Positions 40,701-46,386 are shown, counted from the stretch's first letter. The stretch is 64,000 nt of DNA from Mytilus galloprovincialis (GCF_965363235.1 NC_134843.1:51579535-51643534), one strand, 5' to 3'. Translations and numbers: made by a program. The notes: generated by a model not told the origin, from the sequence alone.

Positions 40701-43290
40701 TACCAAAAGGTCGGTATTTTGTCCCGGGCACTCATGCTTCTACAACAATAAAAAATTACCACTACAAAAGAGGACAATAGTGCAGAAAATTGCATATATT
40801 TAAAGCTCAATCAATTAATTAATTTAATCAATTAACCAATATAACAACGAAAGATCATCTATTTCGTTTAGAAGTTATAAATTGGTAAAACCTGACTTAA
40901 ATAATAGAATCCATTTTAATGATAAATATTGTCTAGGTAAGAATTACTGGTGACTACAGCAATTGGCAACTGAAACGAGGACCTGCTTTTGAAGACCACG
41001 GAGTTACTGAGTATGACACCGATTATATTGTTATAGTTCTGTGGTTCCCAAATGCAAAGGCGGCTAAATATTGGATTGACTACGATAAAGACTTTAAGGG
41101 GGCGTCATTCCCAGCTCCATATGGGCGTGACATGGTTATTGTACCAATCAATTACATCCCGCCAGAAGGTAGGTCTAACATGTCAATCACTTTGAGTAAA
41201 TTTAATATTTTTTTTCAGCATAAATTTTGTAGTTGCATACCTTTTATTCAACTTGGGTTGAGTATTTTTTTTTTCATTTTCTCTTCTAAAATCAAGATCC
41301 CGCGGAAATCAAGTGGTTGTTATTGAGTGCTGTCTGTTACTTTTTATTTTCTTAATTATTTCTTGCAAGAAATCTTCATAAATCAGAACGTTGGACTTCT
41401 TCTTTTAATTCATTCTCAATTTGTTATGAACGAACCTTTTTATAGCTTTACGATAAGGTGTTTCTCATTGTTGAGGGCTGGTACATTGTCCTTTACTTGT
41501 TAACATATTCGTCCTTTGGTAATTAAATAGTTGAGTATAATTGGTTTTCATACATGCATGTACCGCATCGCTTTATTTTAAGTAAATTTTAAGATTAAGG
41601 GCAACAAGAATTAAGATTGGAAATTGAATTTGCCCATCGGAAAATTGTATTTCGGTTATGGCAGAAGTTTAGTCTTTCAGCAGTCTAGTTACGGGCCCAC
41701 CATACAGTTTTAACAGACGTGTTTTATCGTACAGAATGCATAGCATCTGCCCTACACTATAATAGACAACAGATGTTAAATTCCCAATTCGATTGAACGT
41801 GGTTGCGTACTTATACATCCAAAGAAGACGGACGTGATTTGCAAATTGGAAGTATTCATTTATTAGTTGGAGAAAATGGGATCTGTATTTTCTGGTGGTT
41901 TGCTTTGTTAAATTGTAAAGGATTTGCTATTCCACTATATTGTCCATCGAATATAATTCAACTCCATCTGTGGTGATCTTGCGATATATGTTTCAGAAAT
42001 CAATAATTTGATTCAAACAATAAGAGTTGAAGAACAACTTCATAAATATTCGTAAGCTGACATATACATGTATGTAATCTATAAAAACTGCATTGCTTGC
42101 ATCCATGTCAATGGGTCTCTAGTTATTAGTCGTCTCATTTGCCATCTTACCATTTCTTCTTCTTATTTTTTATATCTACACCAAATAAAAGTAAAGAAGC
42201 ATCTAAATCTTTATAATTTTAGACGGATCATGTAGAACATTTTTACTTACTGAATATCCAGCAGTTAAACATCCAGATTACTTCCGAACAGACATAATTG
42301 AACCAATGAGAGACATTCTACGTGATTATAATTGTGAACCCTTTGTTGTACGTACTAACAACGCTAGTGTTGATCGTAGCAGCTGGATTGGAACCGGAAG
42401 TACCCTAGCTGTACATCGTTTCCCTAGCGACACAGAGGCTCAAAGATTTCTTACAGATCGTAAGTAAAATCAAATTTATGTTTTTTTTTTTTGTACCTTA
42501 AAATGGGGGTAGAAAAAGAAGTCTGTGGATTGAACTAAAAATTACCATTGGTTTTGTTTAAACCAATATTTTCAATTTCAGTAGTTCATGTACTAGAGGT
42601 ACCGTAACACAGGCACTCGTCTCAGATTTCCCCCCTATATACGAGTGCCTGTGTACCGTAATATTGTTTCTTAGTGGCATAATTTTATGTTTGTTTTTAT
42701 TAGACACTTGTTAAATTTCATTTCTTCTTTTATTGAATCGCTAGCATTAATATGCGTAAAACTATTCCAACATAACTGTTTTCTATATCAGTACTCTTAA
42801 ACGCTAAGAAATCATACGATATTCACAAAACAGAGGCGTAACAGATATTTATAGGTCAAAAATAAAACGACAATGCCTTGGCGACAAACGAAAAAGACAA
42901 TGCTTTGGCATCATATGAAAAACGACATAAAAAGACATATCAACGGTACGAAACACAGCATAGAACACTAAAGACTTAGCATCATGGATCAAACCAAAAA
43001 CTGGAGATGATCTTCAGTGTTCCGGGAGGGTAAACATATCCTGCTCCACATGTGATTTGTTCTGAATATATGGCATTTTAGTGTCTTTCCTTATCAATGA
43101 ATATTTGCGTGATAAATAGTTCACCATATATTGTAAGTATTGCGTTCATAATGTTAATTCTTTTTCTTTCAATTAATCTTATTTATATTATTTTGCAGCA
43201 CGTGCAAGAAATCTAAGAGGAAAATTGAATGGTGTCACAAAAGGAGGCCGACATACTACCGTCAAGTTTACAATAACAGATTTGGTATAA
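7490..43290 (+). CDS. Gene 1 as a whole: micro-exon gene ending in two DUF1330-like modules
   Basis: This is an assembled gene model (exons are listed separately). The long route joins 19 small exons, all phase 0 and all multiples of three, from the start codon at 7490 to 30323. It then uses 36725-36781 and 38667-38699 and a shared four-exon 3' end to the stop at 43288-43290, giving about 506 aa. The first ~247 residues are rich in Arg, Asp, Tyr, Met and Gly and have no hydrophobic core, so they are probably disordered. No signal peptide or membrane segment is visible. Residues ~276-506 form two alpha/beta modules resembling the DUF1330 (dimeric alpha-beta barrel) family. A second start exon at 32684 gives a ~410-aa form. 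Which exons combine in real transcripts is unknown. Function is unknown and I do not recognise a named orthologue. Polyadenylation may use the AATAAA at 43558. Confidence 0.75.
8647..9326. mobile_element. TTAA-flanked MITE-like element, 680 bp
   Basis: The ends are AGGGGCACTAGCT at the left and its exact inverse AGCTAGTGCCCCT at the right, each followed directly by a TTAA (8643-8646 and 9327-9330). A TTAA target duplication is the signature of piggyBac-type transposition. The interior has no transposase frame, so it would be non-autonomous. Confidence 0.75.
10985..12430 (+). repeat. Array of ~160-bp monomers
   Basis: A block reading 'gagatacagcgcaacatgtg' or close variants occurs near 11070, 11228, 11999, 12163 and 12322. 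Each is followed by a T-rich stretch, 'aataactc', 'tcaccaaaaagtatacagatc' and 'gtgtaaagttttaa'. After removing the 609-bp insertion, the spacing is 158-164 bp throughout. The array ends in a 'ggacagacgaacggatgg' run. This organisation (short tandem core units inside a dispersed element) is known for several bivalve non-autonomous elements, but class assignment here is inference. Confidence 0.75.
11372..11976. mobile_element. TTAA-flanked MITE-like insertion in the ~160-bp array, 605 bp
   Basis: The ends are GGTGGTATGG at the left and CCCATATCACC at the right, which are imperfect inverses. They are flanked on both sides by TTAA (11368-11371 and 11977-11980). The flanks rejoin to restore an uninterrupted array monomer ('gttttaagtaataatcat'), which proves this is an insertion younger than the array. 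No transposase frame is present. Confidence 0.8.
12559..12712. repeat. Inverted repeat, MITE or foldback type
   Basis: The left arm 'gaggggtatctgcgaaaaat', continuing 'accagtc', pairs with the right arm 'gactggtatttttcgcaaat', continuing 'acccctcc'. The arms extend outward through 'acagatatggcatgtt' and 'aacatgatatatctgt'. The loop contains a GC-rich patch ('gccttacggctcgcg'). No open frame. Confidence 0.7.
13000..13165 (+). repeat. Interspersed repeat family R4
   Basis: Shares 'aaccaggttcaatccacca', 'tgcctgtaccaagtcaggaa', 'tccattcgtttgatgtgttt' and 'gggactttccgttttgaatt' with 22480-22635, and more loosely with 19625-19750. This is a dispersed repeat fragment without coding content. Confidence 0.75.
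13489..13530 (+). CDS. Gene 1 micro-exon 2, YMRKSTYQKDFNKR
   Basis: 42 nt, phase 0 at both ends. The acceptor is 'tttttgcgcag' and the donor is AGG|gtaagt. It codes a basic Tyr/Lys/Arg-rich peptide. The next exon, only 61 bp away, is a diverged duplicate of this one. Confidence 0.7.
13592..13636 (+). CDS. Gene 1 micro-exon 3, YRKESTYRHDYNKGK
   Basis: 45 nt, phase 0. The acceptor is 'tttattttaacag' and the donor is AAG|gttagt. The peptide aligns with micro-exon 2 (Y-x-K-x-S-T-Y-x-x-D-[FY]-N-K), so the pair arose by exon duplication. The separating intron of 61 bp is very short, so the two may be used alternatively rather than together. Confidence 0.65.
13637..14827 (+). other. Gene 1 intron 3
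   Basis: AT-rich intron. I found no further in-frame micro-exon with both splice signals and no recognisable repeat. Confidence 0.5.
14828..14878 (+). CDS. Gene 1 micro-exon 4, APEYDRHGMIRNMDYNK
   Basis: 51 nt, phase 0. The acceptor is 'ccttcttttag' and the donor is AAG|gtaagc. The exon begins with Ala (GCA), as do the next exon and the one at 20057, suggesting descent from a common duplicated exon. Confidence 0.75.
15275..15620 (+). repeat. Interspersed repeat family R2
   Basis: Shows the full block order: 'tttagtacgccagatgcgcg', 'aagactcaccagtgacg', 'acaagtacaaagttgaaaag', 'gccaaatacggctaagg', 'tattcatgtcaacaccgaag', 'ctgactactggcctggtg' and a terminal 'cagcaggggtatcgacc'. The next family (R3) begins immediately after it. 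Confidence 0.85.
15617..15840 (+). repeat. Interspersed repeat family R3
   Basis: Begins with 'gacgggtgccacagatcatg', and includes 'ttggttcgtgttgctcaata' and 'gcaatggcatcgctagttgg'-like text, ending near 'atccctctggtatc'. Related copies lie at 19780-19965 and 21500-21712, and in reverse at 42835-43065. The open frames inside it are not conserved between copies. Confidence 0.75.
16291..16341 (+). CDS. Gene 1 micro-exon 5, AKFDDPMWQRGRNESSE
   Basis: 51 nt, phase 0. The acceptor is 'gttatatttcag' and the donor is GAG|gtatgt. It has the same length as micro-exon 4 and the same leading Ala. It carries the only Trp among the upstream small exons. Confidence 0.75.
16342..17031 (+). other. Gene 1 intron 5
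   Basis: No repeat or further exon recognised in these 690 bases. Confidence 0.5.
17032..17070 (+). CDS. Gene 1 micro-exon 6, QYEDRLREMSKHQ
   Basis: 39 nt, phase 0. The acceptor is 'gaaaatgatttcag' and the donor is CAG|gtgagt, a textbook match. It codes a charged, helix-prone peptide. Confidence 0.75.
17430..19540 (+). repeat. Composite element of ~499-bp monomers
   Basis: The block 'aattcagggtcagcaaccca' recurs at about 17821, 18642 and 19141. The last interval is 499 bp, and the first equals 499 plus a ~320-bp nested insertion. Each monomer has 'gggtcaactgaccatttcag', 'cttactttgctgaacattat' and 'gccatggcggccatctt' landmarks. The element ends in a run of ACGCCGG units and a terminal hairpin (stem AGCTCAC-TTGGCC, loop about 19507-19525). 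A 3' hairpin followed by CTAA recalls Helitron-type ends, but the class is uncertain. Confidence 0.75.
18318..18635. mobile_element. Nested insertion with ATACCCCCGC / GCGGGGGTAT ends
   Basis: Inside one ~499-bp monomer, the sequence between 'ttccttaaaa' and 'ttactaattcaggg' is interrupted by ~320 bp found in no other monomer. It contains 'gatacccccgccgcaagtgg' near its left end and 'aagcgggggtataa' at its right end, with a GACGGACTGAC simple run before the right end. No open frame is present. It is younger than the host element. Confidence 0.7.
19625..19965 (+). repeat. Fragments of repeat families R4 and R3
   Basis: 'tttgaatcaggaatatggca' and 'cttggagttcggtatt' match family R4. 'gtggggttcgtgttgcttag', 'agccatggcgttgtcagttt' and 'gtttgactgtccctctg' match family R3. 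The two lie in the same order as elsewhere in mussel-type repeat clusters. Confidence 0.7.
20057..20089 (+). CDS. Gene 1 micro-exon 7, APDYYPTYEAR
   Basis: 33 nt, phase 0. The acceptor is 'atctatctttttag' and the donor is AGG|gtaagt. Tyr- and Pro-rich peptide starting with Ala-Pro, like micro-exon 4. Confidence 0.75.
20090..20908 (+). other. Gene 1 intron 7
   Basis: AT-rich with several A runs. No repeat family or exon recognised. Confidence 0.5.
20909..20950 (+). CDS. Gene 1 micro-exon 8, KAHEMHEYGRDRRP
   Basis: 42 nt, phase 0. The acceptor is 'gatttgttattgtag' and the donor is CCA|gtaagt. His-, Glu- and Arg-rich. Confidence 0.75.
21500..21712 (+). repeat. Interspersed repeat family R3
   Basis: Runs from 'cgacgggtgccccatgtgga' through 'accatggcgttgtcagttta' to 'gggtatctttcgcccctc'. 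The 66-aa open frame starting at 21514 lies wholly inside the repeat and is not conserved in the other copies. Confidence 0.8.
21800..22150 (+). repeat. Interspersed repeat family R2
   Basis: Same block order as at 15275, with 'tttagtacgctagatgcccg', 'gaagagcattgaggatc', 'gaagtgctgactactgggct' and 'gggacgaaacgtccaccagc'. A truncated second unit starts right after it. Confidence 0.85.
22480..22635 (+). repeat. Interspersed repeat family R4
   Basis: Matches 13000-13165 over 'aaccaagtcaggaatatgaa', 'atccattcgttcgatgtgtt' and 'catttgattaggggac'. Fragment without coding content. Confidence 0.7.
22954..22992 (+). CDS. Gene 1 micro-exon 9, QHDAYQDGPMTDR
   Basis: 39 nt, phase 0. The acceptor is 'gtatttgttttag' and the donor is AGG|gtaagt. 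The ending D-G-x-x-T-D-R is shared with micro-exon 11, evidence of exon duplication. Confidence 0.8.
23240..23269 (+). CDS. Gene 1 micro-exon 10, RGYGDMDRGR
   Basis: 30 nt, phase 0. The acceptor is 'cataatttatttcag' and the donor is AGG|gtaagc. Gly/Arg/Asp repeat-like peptide. Confidence 0.8.
23506..23535 (+). CDS. Gene 1 micro-exon 11, GYEDGSQTDR
   Basis: 30 nt, phase 0. The acceptor is 'ttttttgaatccctag' and the donor is AGA|gtaagt. Its end resembles micro-exon 9. Confidence 0.8.
23832..23876 (+). CDS. Gene 1 micro-exon 12, GYNRSYLDHGNLTYR
   Basis: 45 nt, phase 0. The acceptor is 'gacttgtgtattacag' and the donor is CGG|gtatga, weaker than its neighbours. Starts Gly-Tyr like the previous exon. 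Confidence 0.7.
23925..23990 (-). repeat. Short fragment of repeat family R1
   Basis: 'gagggttgtctccttgacaa' followed by 'tcataccacatctgc' is the reverse complement of the start of family R1. Only the terminal block is present. Confidence 0.55.
24848..24874 (+). CDS. Gene 1 micro-exon 13, RHDRRDDPK
   Basis: 27 nt, phase 0. The acceptor is 'attatttacgttgcag' and the donor is AAG|gtaggg. It has the most strongly charged peptide of the series: Arg, His, Asp and Lys make up all but one residue. Confidence 0.7.
25065..25210 (+). repeat. Probable degenerate tRNA-derived SINE
   Basis: 'gattgggtagtctaagtagt', then 'cagtgaggttgtg' and 'ggtgtgttcgacta', parallel the A-box, B-box and downstream segments of the better SINE at 40572, but with deletions and changes. 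Polarity is plus. Confidence 0.4.
25617..25664 (+). CDS. Gene 1 candidate micro-exon 14, DGKYGFNLIGGPFISR
   Basis: 48 nt, open in phase 0 and divisible by three. The acceptor 'ttaccacatatacag' has a weak pyrimidine tract and the donor CGG|gtatta resembles that of micro-exon 12. The peptide is less charged and more hydrophobic than its neighbours, so this exon is less certain. Confidence 0.4.
25665..26822 (+). other. Gene 1 intron 14
   Basis: AT-rich. The minus-strand open frame 26037-26297 lacks any coding signal. No repeats recognised. Confidence 0.5.
26823..26900 (+). CDS. Gene 1 micro-exon 15, KRNDMYKSKDY... (26 codons)
   Basis: 78 nt, phase 0. The acceptor is 'tttatttgcattccag'. The most likely donor is GAG|gttatc at 26901, which is weak. 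An in-phase alternative, CAT|gtgata at 26883, would shorten the peptide by six residues (V-I-V-D-E-E). It is the longest of the upstream small exons. Confidence 0.6.
26901..28478 (+). other. Gene 1 intron 15
   Basis: No exon with paired splice signals and no known repeat family recognised. A 'tttag|CATT|gtaagt' at about 27250 would leave a 4-nt exon that breaks phase and was not used. Confidence 0.5.
28479..28517 (+). CDS. Gene 1 micro-exon 16, YDRYRPTQKDYGD
   Basis: 39 nt, phase 0. The acceptor is 'attttcttacatag' and the donor is GAT|gtaagt. Tyr/Asp/Arg-rich like the rest of the series. Confidence 0.75.
28518..29311 (+). other. Gene 1 intron 16
   Basis: No exon or repeat family recognised. 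Confidence 0.5.
29312..29341 (+). CDS. Gene 1 micro-exon 17, FETTPKLDNM
   Basis: 30 nt, phase 0. The acceptor is 'ttttgtctcatttcag' and the donor is ATG|gtgagt, both strong. Read unspliced, the exon lies in a 63-codon open frame from 29222, but the splice signals favour the small exon. Confidence 0.75.
29657..29689 (+). CDS. Gene 1 micro-exon 18, PKPYRGQFDRQ
   Basis: 33 nt, phase 0. The acceptor is 'cttttgtgttttcag' and the donor is CAG|gtgagt, both strong. Confidence 0.8.
30303..30323 (+). CDS. Gene 1 candidate micro-exon 19, VDAFQNR
   Basis: Only 21 nt, phase 0. The acceptor 'ataaaccaatacag' lacks a pyrimidine tract and the donor AGG|gtaacc is intermediate. It fits the series in phase and length but needs transcript support. 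Confidence 0.4.
30324..32612 (+). other. Gene 1 intron between micro-exon 19 and the internal first exon
   Basis: Holds a repeat-like patch at 30345-30560 with several TTCGCGATT-type motifs and no recognisable exon. The rest is AT-rich non-coding DNA. Confidence 0.5.
32613..32618 (+). promoter_or_regulatory. TATA-like element of a putative internal promoter
   Basis: A TATAAG sits about 70 bp upstream of the start codon at 32684. Between the two there is no AG that would make a reasonable splice acceptor, so the exon at 32684 is best read as a first exon with its own promoter. This is inference from sequence only. Confidence 0.4.
32684..33130 (+). CDS. Gene 1 alternative first exon, coiled coil plus Arg/Asp-rich tail (149 codons)
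   Basis: The start codon has a favourable context (A at -3, G at +4). The exon ends at CCG|gtaagc in phase 0, compatible with the downstream exons. Residues ~10-66 are Leu- and Glu-rich with heptad-like spacing (LRTLETQLEDLKLDNSRLYN), a likely coiled coil for self-association. Residues ~70-149 are Arg/Asp/His/Gln-rich and low in complexity, like the peptides of the upstream micro-exons. Spliced to the shared 3' exons it gives a protein of about 410 aa. The same frame read through the donor stops after 160 codons, so an unspliced form would be truncated. Confidence 0.75.
33131..35029 (+). other. Intron downstream of the alternative first exon, first part
   Basis: AT-rich. A possible 6-nt exon (cag|TTTGAA|gtaagg) near 33825 is too short to support. 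A short imperfect inverted repeat of 'actttctataatat' text lies near 34490-34575. Nothing else was recognised. Confidence 0.45.
35030..35150 (-). repeat. Fragment of repeat family R1, reverse orientation
   Basis: 'taggccgctggttttcctcg', 'caattgttttacatcttgtc' and 'atacggtaaggg' are the reverse complement of the central blocks of family R1. Confidence 0.65.
35350..35860 (+). repeat. Interspersed repeat family R6
   Basis: Includes 'ggtctggaactagtatgtca', 'tgcgcctgtaccaagtcggg', 'agctgaggaccacttccggg', 'gagagcttcggctgttgtct' and 'tctttgacatatttcccatt'. Reverse copies of its last ~100 bp occur at 51268-51480 and 58365-58520. The open frames of 66-105 codons inside it, on both strands, are not conserved in those copies. 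Confidence 0.75.
35861..36724 (+). other. Intron stretch before exon 36725
   Basis: AT-rich. A small putative exon near 36285 has a 20-nt length that breaks phase and was not used. Confidence 0.5.
36725..36781 (+). CDS. Gene 1 shared exon, VREQNLSHEISTHAVPPPH
   Basis: 57 nt, phase 0. The acceptor is 'aagcataaacttttgtag' and the donor is CAT|gtaagt. The Pro-rich end suggests a flexible linker before the folded C-terminal part. It can follow either the micro-exon series or the internal first exon. Confidence 0.7.
36782..38244 (+). other. Gene 1 intron, no recognised elements
   Basis: Open frames at 36841-37095 and 37567-37770 have no splice context or coding character. No repeat family was recognised. 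Confidence 0.5.
38245..38472 (+). repeat. Degenerate GTCCTG-(T)n minisatellite ending in a C19 tract
   Basis: About eight units of 25-32 bp, each starting with (G/A)TCCTG or a close variant and continuing into a T run, end in 19 consecutive C (38453-38471). The whole region is pyrimidine-rich on the gene's sense strand. Confidence 0.75.
38667..38699 (+). CDS. Gene 1 shared exon, IDYKSTGNIEP
   Basis: 33 nt, phase 0. The acceptor is 'cttggttatttgtag' and the donor is CCA|gtgagt. Last short exon before the folded domain. Confidence 0.75.
39245..40024. mobile_element. Element with inverted ends built from ACCGTACGCGTACGGT palindromes, 780 bp
   Basis: The left end reads 'catgtatatgttccagaccg', then 'tatgagtatttgg' and a string of palindromes. 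The right end is the same in reverse ('ccaaatactcatatggtctg', then 'gaacatatacatg'). The 16-bp perfect palindrome ACCGTACGCGTACGGT occurs twice in the left arm and once intact in the right arm, with single-change variants around it. These clusters are CpG-rich in an otherwise AT-rich region. The ~540-bp interior has frames on both strands that look like chance. The target duplication is unclear. Confidence 0.75.
40112..40246 (+). CDS. Gene 1 exon, start of first DUF1330-like module (45 codons)
   Basis: 135 nt, phase 0 at both ends. The acceptor is 'tttcctacacatttag' and the donor is AGG|gtacgc. Codes a beta strand (GVYLFIRT) followed by an amphipathic helix (ALSDIKTSFQKHKTML). This is the usual opening of the dimeric alpha-beta barrel fold. 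Confidence 0.8.
40572..40765 (+). repeat. tRNA-derived SINE
   Basis: A tRNA-like head has an intact A box (tggccgagtgg at about 40577) and a B-box-like 'gggttgtgaggcgaatccc'. It is followed by a body ('ggtattttgtcccgggcact') and an 'aacaataaaaaattacc' tail. This matches the style of V-SINE type bivalve SINEs such as RUDI; that identity is from memory and not checked. It sits in an intron of gene 1. Confidence 0.7.
40937..41168 (+). CDS. Gene 1 exon, rest of first DUF1330-like module
   Basis: 232 nt, entering in phase 0 and leaving in phase 1. The acceptor is 'aaatattgtctag' and the donor is GAAG|gtaggt. Key features are ITGDYSNWQ, the strand YIVIVLWFP, the helix NAKAAKYWIDYDKDF, and a closing strand DMVIVPI. 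The pattern [FW]-P-x(3)-A-A-x-x-W-x(6)-F followed by a final beta strand is typical of DUF1330-like domains. It is the first non-symmetric exon in the gene. Confidence 0.8.
41385..42175 (-). repeat. Split copy of repeat family R1, reverse orientation
   Basis: 'tttatagctttacgataagg' and 'tcattgttgagggctgg' (41440-41480), and later 'ggtctctagttattagtcgt' with 'ctcatttgcca' (42110-42150), are reverse-strand R1 blocks in the right order. About 600 bp of unrelated DNA separates them. Confidence 0.6.
42223..42459 (+). CDS. Gene 1 exon, second DUF1330-like module
   Basis: 237 nt, phase 1 in and phase 1 out. The acceptor is 'ctttataattttag' and the donor is GATC|gtaagt. It codes CRTFLLTEY (strand), DYFRTDIIEPMRDILRDY (helix), a short strand, then STLAVHRFPSDTEAQRFLTD (strand plus helix). 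The layout repeats the first module, including F-P-x(3)-A-x-x-F. The N-terminal T-E-Y-P-x(5)-D-Y-F resembles the 'dp-eYf' opening seen in DUF1330 proteins. Confidence 0.8.
42593..42661. repeat. Short perfect hairpin in an intron
   Basis: ACACAGGCACTCGT pairs with ACGAGTGCCTGTGT around a ~20-nt loop containing a C run. 'accgta' lies outside both arms. No target duplication was seen. Confidence 0.7.
42835..43065 (-). repeat. Family R3 repeat, reverse orientation
   Basis: 'aacgacaatgccttggcgac', 'atagaacactaaagacttag' and 'aaacatatcctgctccacat' are the reverse complement of R3 landmarks. It lies in the last intron of gene 1. Confidence 0.7.
43199..43290 (+). CDS. Gene 1 terminal exon
   Basis: Enters in phase 1 after 'tatattattttgcag' and ends at TAA (43288-43290). 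Codes PRARNLRGKLNGVTKG and a final beta strand (TTVKFTI) that completes the second module. The helix-end R-x-R and the last strand fit the alpha-beta barrel pattern. Confidence 0.8.
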
Positions 43291-43557
43291 ATATAGAAAT
43301 GTCAATATCATAAACACTTCCAATTTCTGCCATATAGATAATACATTGACATGTATGTATGTATGATATCAATACATGTATTTTTATTCACAGAAGAAAT
43401 GTTACATTTTTCTCTATAAAGCATGATGTTAAAACAAATTATTGTCCATATTTAGCAATTCTTCTAAGGGTCATTTCCTTTCCATAAATTCGAAATACTC
43501 AAAATTCAAATTTTTTAGAATTATATTTGGGAATTCCTGCGGATCTAACGCACAACA

Positions 43558-43563
43558 AATAAA
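43558..43563 (+). terminator. Candidate polyadenylation signal for gene 1
   Basis: AATAAA located ~270 bp after the stop. Other AATAAA-like sites occur downstream (for example near 44435), so the true 3' end is not fixed by sequence alone. Confidence 0.35.
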
Positions 43564-46218
43564 CAATTAACATACAATAAGAAGAAAAACAAAACCCTTA
43601 CATACATGGGTGATAACTCACGCTTGCAGAAAAATAAAAAAAAATAAAACAGTTTTTTCATCAAAACCAGGATACGATATACACGTTTTGAATAAAAAAA
43701 TATTAAACCGTCAAAAGACTATGTTAAAATACAGTTTCTCAAATTACATTTCAAAGTTTTTCGATATATCGGTTGTAATATATTGTTGTTCCTAAAACTT
43801 TGATTATATCGCTGAATGGATTCTAAATTTAACAGAGAATACATTTGTCCCGTAACTCATTGCAATATTTTTGTGTGCATTATTTGATTTGGTCATTCTT
43901 TAAACAGTTTAACAGTTACGAGTATTGCCTATTGTCTAAGCATTACCCATGTCAGCTTTAATACCAATTAATTATAATTTTCTGTGGTAGTGAAATCCAT
44001 AGCAGAAAAATGAAGCATAAATACTTCCTTGGGACAATTTTCTCTATGTTTACGCAACAAAGGGAGGTATTTGCAAAACTTTGTTAAACAGTCATATATC
44101 CAATACTAGTTAGACATCAAATGCGTACTGTGCAAGATATACAATAAGTATAATATGTATGTGTGGTACATGTTTTGTGTATCATTTAACAATATTTATT
44201 CATAGTTGTATTTTTTAATCTTTTATTCCAAATATTGTTGTGATAGATATGTGTTATGGATGAGGGTTTCTGTTTGACTATGTGATAATGTATATAATAT
44301 TTTGAATGTTGTTTAATTATCTGCAATTATAATAATATAAGAGATCTCTTCTTTTAAAGAAATCTATGTATACTGTTTTATATGTAATATATTCAAAAGA
44401 AAACTTTGTATTTAGGCATGGAATTGTGTTTTATAAATAAATCATCTAAACAAAAAAGAGGCTTTGAATAGAGAAAACATAGATATAGACGATAATTATA
44501 CAAATAAAACACACCTGCAATAATTTGCTTTAGATTTCTTTTACCTAAAAATATTATCAACCGAGACGAAGTCGAGATAACAATGTTTTGGTTTAACGGT
44601 AGTTACCTCTTTCAGGGAAAAAAAAATGTAACGTTACCCTCTTGTGCATGCTATCAATAATTTATAAATCAAGCAGACGATAATTTGATATCAACTCTAT
44701 AATTTAAAAGAGTTATCAGAGCCAGGTGTTAGACTAGAAGGTGACGGACTCGTCTTAACCAACAATAAAAGGCATTTTAATACAAAGTAAAGCATTTTTT
44801 TCTAATATCGATTGAAGAGAACTGCAATATACACAAAAAGACAACAACCCAATGTTTTACATTTAAATATCATCGTACATTTTTCTACAATGTACATGTG
44901 TCAATATCAAGCTCCTTTGAATATTTGACAGACTTTTAAAGACCTGTCATAAACACAACATTCTCCGAACACTTCAGTTAAAATAATCAAACACAAACAC
45001 AATAAAATGTGACAACTGGCGATGTTCTTGACCTGGAACAAGCATATATATAAGAAGACTGTGGCTTGATTAAACTAGTTTGATCAGATCAAAACCGTTT
45101 CCTAGTTTCAATCCCGATCAGTAATTTAACAAAAGGTACACAAAAGAGTGTACAATAGAAGATCACTTGATCATAATGATAGTTATAGACGTATATAAAA
45201 ATGAAAGTAATAATGAGTATATCAATTTAACACTAAATGTTATACAGTAGTTGGTTCAATTATTAATCAATTGTAAATCATAAAGTTGGTTTTCACATAA
45301 GAATTATTGTTCATTTGTCATAGAACCGGGAGCTTTCATATCTAATTATTCGATGTACATTTTGTACATTTTTAGAGACAGTACAGCGCCCTTATGGTAT
45401 AGTCACATCCCCACGTTCTCTCGTCTCGTATGGATAGTTGTCTCATCGGTAGTCATGCCAGGCCTTGCGGTCATAAAACTTTTAGTCAGTTTTTTGTACT
45501 TATACTCAAAAATCAACCAATCAAATGTTGGATTTCATGTTTCGAGCATGATTTTTGTGCTGCAAACACTGAGCAAAGTTTCATGACTTCAAGCCCTGGC
45601 TTTTGTTTTATAGATAACGCGTTTAATAAAAAGACAGTAGACGATACAAAATTGACAATAAAAAATAAATACAAGGTCGATGAGAATAGAATTCTAAAAT
45701 ACATTACTGACCTTTCATCAAGATGTACATAAGCCTACTCGGTCAGGTAGCTCTTGATACGTCATCTTAAAAAACTATTATACAAACAAATATGCAATGT
45801 TAATTTTAAACTAAATATTATTAGTGACAAAACTATCATAAATAATGAAACAGAAAAACAATGGTGAACATACATTTGTAGTCCGCAGCCCTATTCTGGT
45901 TTAAGGTGTTTAAACCGATGCCGTTAGTAGGGATCTAGACTACTACACTAAACAAAATCAAAATGTCGTATGTGACCTGCTGCAAGGTTAAATTTTTGCG
46001 TTTTTCTAACGTGGTCTTATCGTACAGAAGTTAAAAGTTCCCACCCTGCAGCGAGCTTACCTATCATTGATTAGTATATTAAGTTGTAATTTTGATCTCG
46101 TCTTGTTTATTCATGAACTATTTGCCACTGACAAACATATATCAATCAATCTATCCGATTGTTCTCTAATTCGTAGTACTGATTTTTCAAACACTCACAG
46201 CTGAAAACAACGTATATT
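43564..46218. other. Intergenic DNA
   Basis: AT-rich. A segment at 45350-45620 carries overlapping frames of 77 and 100 codons but has the feel of a dispersed repeat ('atgccaggccttgcggtcat' and similar text) and no splice context. No gene is supported. Confidence 0.45.
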
Positions 46219-46386
46219 CAGTGGCGGATCGATCCAGCCATTTACAAAAGGTGGGTTCCCAACCCAGGACAATGGGGTGGGGGGGGGGGGAGGTTGAGGT
46301 TCCAACTATATGCTCCCATTCAAATGCATTGATTGGCCAAAAAAAAGGGGGGGTCCAACCCCCGGACCCCCCTGGATCCGCCAATG
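46219..46386. mobile_element. hAT-like MITE, 168 bp
   Basis: The ends are CAGTGGCGGATC at the left and GGATCCGCCAATG at the right, near-perfect inverses of a terminus widespread among invertebrate hAT-type MITEs. ATATT directly abuts both ends and is probably part of a target duplication. The interior has G-rich and C-rich runs. Confidence 0.8.

Noticed and set aside
45353..45732. Overlapping 77- and 100-codon frames
   Set aside because: Sequence looks like a dispersed repeat; no splice or promoter context and no coding bias.
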